Below, in pieces: positions 4,665-5,051 of a stretch of DNA of 5,051 bases. The notes beneath the pieces are model-generated. The model ran no database searches, was not told where the DNA came from, and was given only the letters and a program-made list of their open reading frames with translations. Source of the stretch: Planctomycetota bacterium. Lineage in GTDB: Bacteria > Planctomycetota > PLA2 > JAEUHO01. How positions within the stretch are numbered: the first letter of the stretch is position 1; the number at the start of each line of letters is the position of its first letter. The position numbers and the translations under genes were made by a program. The stretch lies in assembly GCA_024639415.1 (NCBI GenBank), contig JAHEIK010000046.1, positions 10,080 to 15,130 on the forward strand, given 5' to 3'.

Positions 4665-5051
4665 ATGACCGCCCCGCAGGAGCACAGCTTCGAGGCCACG
4701 TGCCTGCCGTTCCTGCAGGACTGTTTTGCCTTCGGCCTGTCCCTGACGCGGCGTCGCCACGACGCGGAGGATCTCGTCCAGGACACGTTCGTGAAGGCCC
4801 AGCGTGCGTTTGCATCCTTCCAGCCGGGAACGAACGCGAAGGCCTGGCTGTTCACCATCCTCCGGCGGCTGCACATCGACCGCTACCGCCGCGAGCGCCT
4901 GCGCCCCACCCCCCTACCCCAAGACGAGCTGGTGGAGATGGCGCGCGGCGCGGGGGAGCGGCCGCGGGACCCGGACGACCTGCCGTGGGACGACCTGCCG
5001 CCGGGAGCCGTCGAGGACGCCGTCAACCAGGTCCCCGACCCCTTCCGGCTG
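4665..5051 (+). CDS. ECF-type RNA polymerase sigma factor, 3' end beyond the window
   Basis: The frame is open from ATG 4665 to the last base, giving 129 residues of a protein that should be about 170-200 long. It directs RNA polymerase to a specific promoter set, usually in response to stress or envelope signals. Sigma-70 region 2 is clear: DAEDLVQDTFVKAQRAF at 33-49 (core-binding), then NAKAWLFTILRRLHIDRYRR at 57-76 (-10 recognition and melting). A linker at about 78-113 is rich in proline, aspartate and glutamate. Region 4 starts at about 114 (VEDAVNQVPDPFRL), and its helix-turn-helix is cut off. No region 1.1 or region 3 is seen, as expected for the ECF class. It is transcribed away from the three leftward genes. 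ECF genes are often followed by an anti-sigma gene, which would lie to the right. The subgroup and regulon cannot be told from this fragment. Confidence 0.9.
   Translation, partial: MTAPQEHSFEATCLPFLQDCFAFGLSLTRRRHDAEDLVQDTFVKAQRAFASFQPGTNAKAWLFTILRRLHIDRYRRERLRPTPLPQDELVEMARGAGERPRDPDDLPWDDLPPGAVEDAVNQVPDPFRL

Noticed and set aside
1843..4668. 941-codon open frame on the plus strand, antisense to the permease and aminotransferase genes
   Set aside because: It lies opposite two well-supported genes, crosses their spacer, and its product is a low-complexity Arg/Gln/Glu/His/Gly-rich chain with no domain. Long antisense frames arise when third codon positions are almost all G or C. Its stop overlapping the sigma ATG is incidental.
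4287..4874. 195-codon minus-strand frame over the divergent region and both flanking starts
   Set aside because: It is antisense to the sigma factor and out of frame with the aminotransferase, both of which have clear family motifs.

Overview
This GC-rich window has strong G/C preference at third codon positions, a secreted HEAT-repeat protein with an N-terminal DGxxxxGxV-type module, and an ECF sigma factor. Together these suggest a free-living, high-GC Gram-negative bacterium, most likely Planctomycetota. That assignment is an inference from protein style only; there is no rRNA or other marker gene here.

Layout, left to right. Bases 1-307 hold no convincing gene. They carry three separate inverted-repeat structures: a 13-bp tandem repeat that ends in a near-perfect hairpin, a pair of arms built from degenerate 6-bp units, and a nested two-stem hairpin just past the end of the next gene. 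Three genes then run leftward on the minus strand. They are an exported HEAT-repeat protein (308-1630), a 608-residue two-domain ABC transporter permease of the iron(III)/FbpB-like type (1726-3552), and a PLP-dependent class IV aminotransferase (3682-4569). The gaps between them are 95 and 129 bp, so they may be separate transcription units rather than one tight operon. A 32-codon ORF with coding-like third positions lies in the 129-bp gap and overlaps the permease start by 8 bases. A divergent 95-bp intergenic region with an inverted repeat separates the aminotransferase from an ECF sigma factor gene on the plus strand (4665 to the window end). The sigma gene is cut by the window edge during the start of region 4.

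How the genes relate is not clear. The permease lacks its ATPase and solute-binding partners within the window. The aminotransferase would act in cytoplasmic amino-acid (branched-chain or D-amino-acid) metabolism, and the HEAT protein would act outside the cytoplasm. The sigma factor probably starts a separate regulatory unit to the right. I found no CRISPR array, RNA gene, insertion sequence, phage gene or defence system, and no clear evidence for a wholly new system. The points most worth a second look are the structured left-hand spacer, the unusual extracytoplasmic inserts and degenerate first EAA loop of the permease, the conserved-looking C-terminal module of the HEAT protein, and the small ORF in front of the permease.
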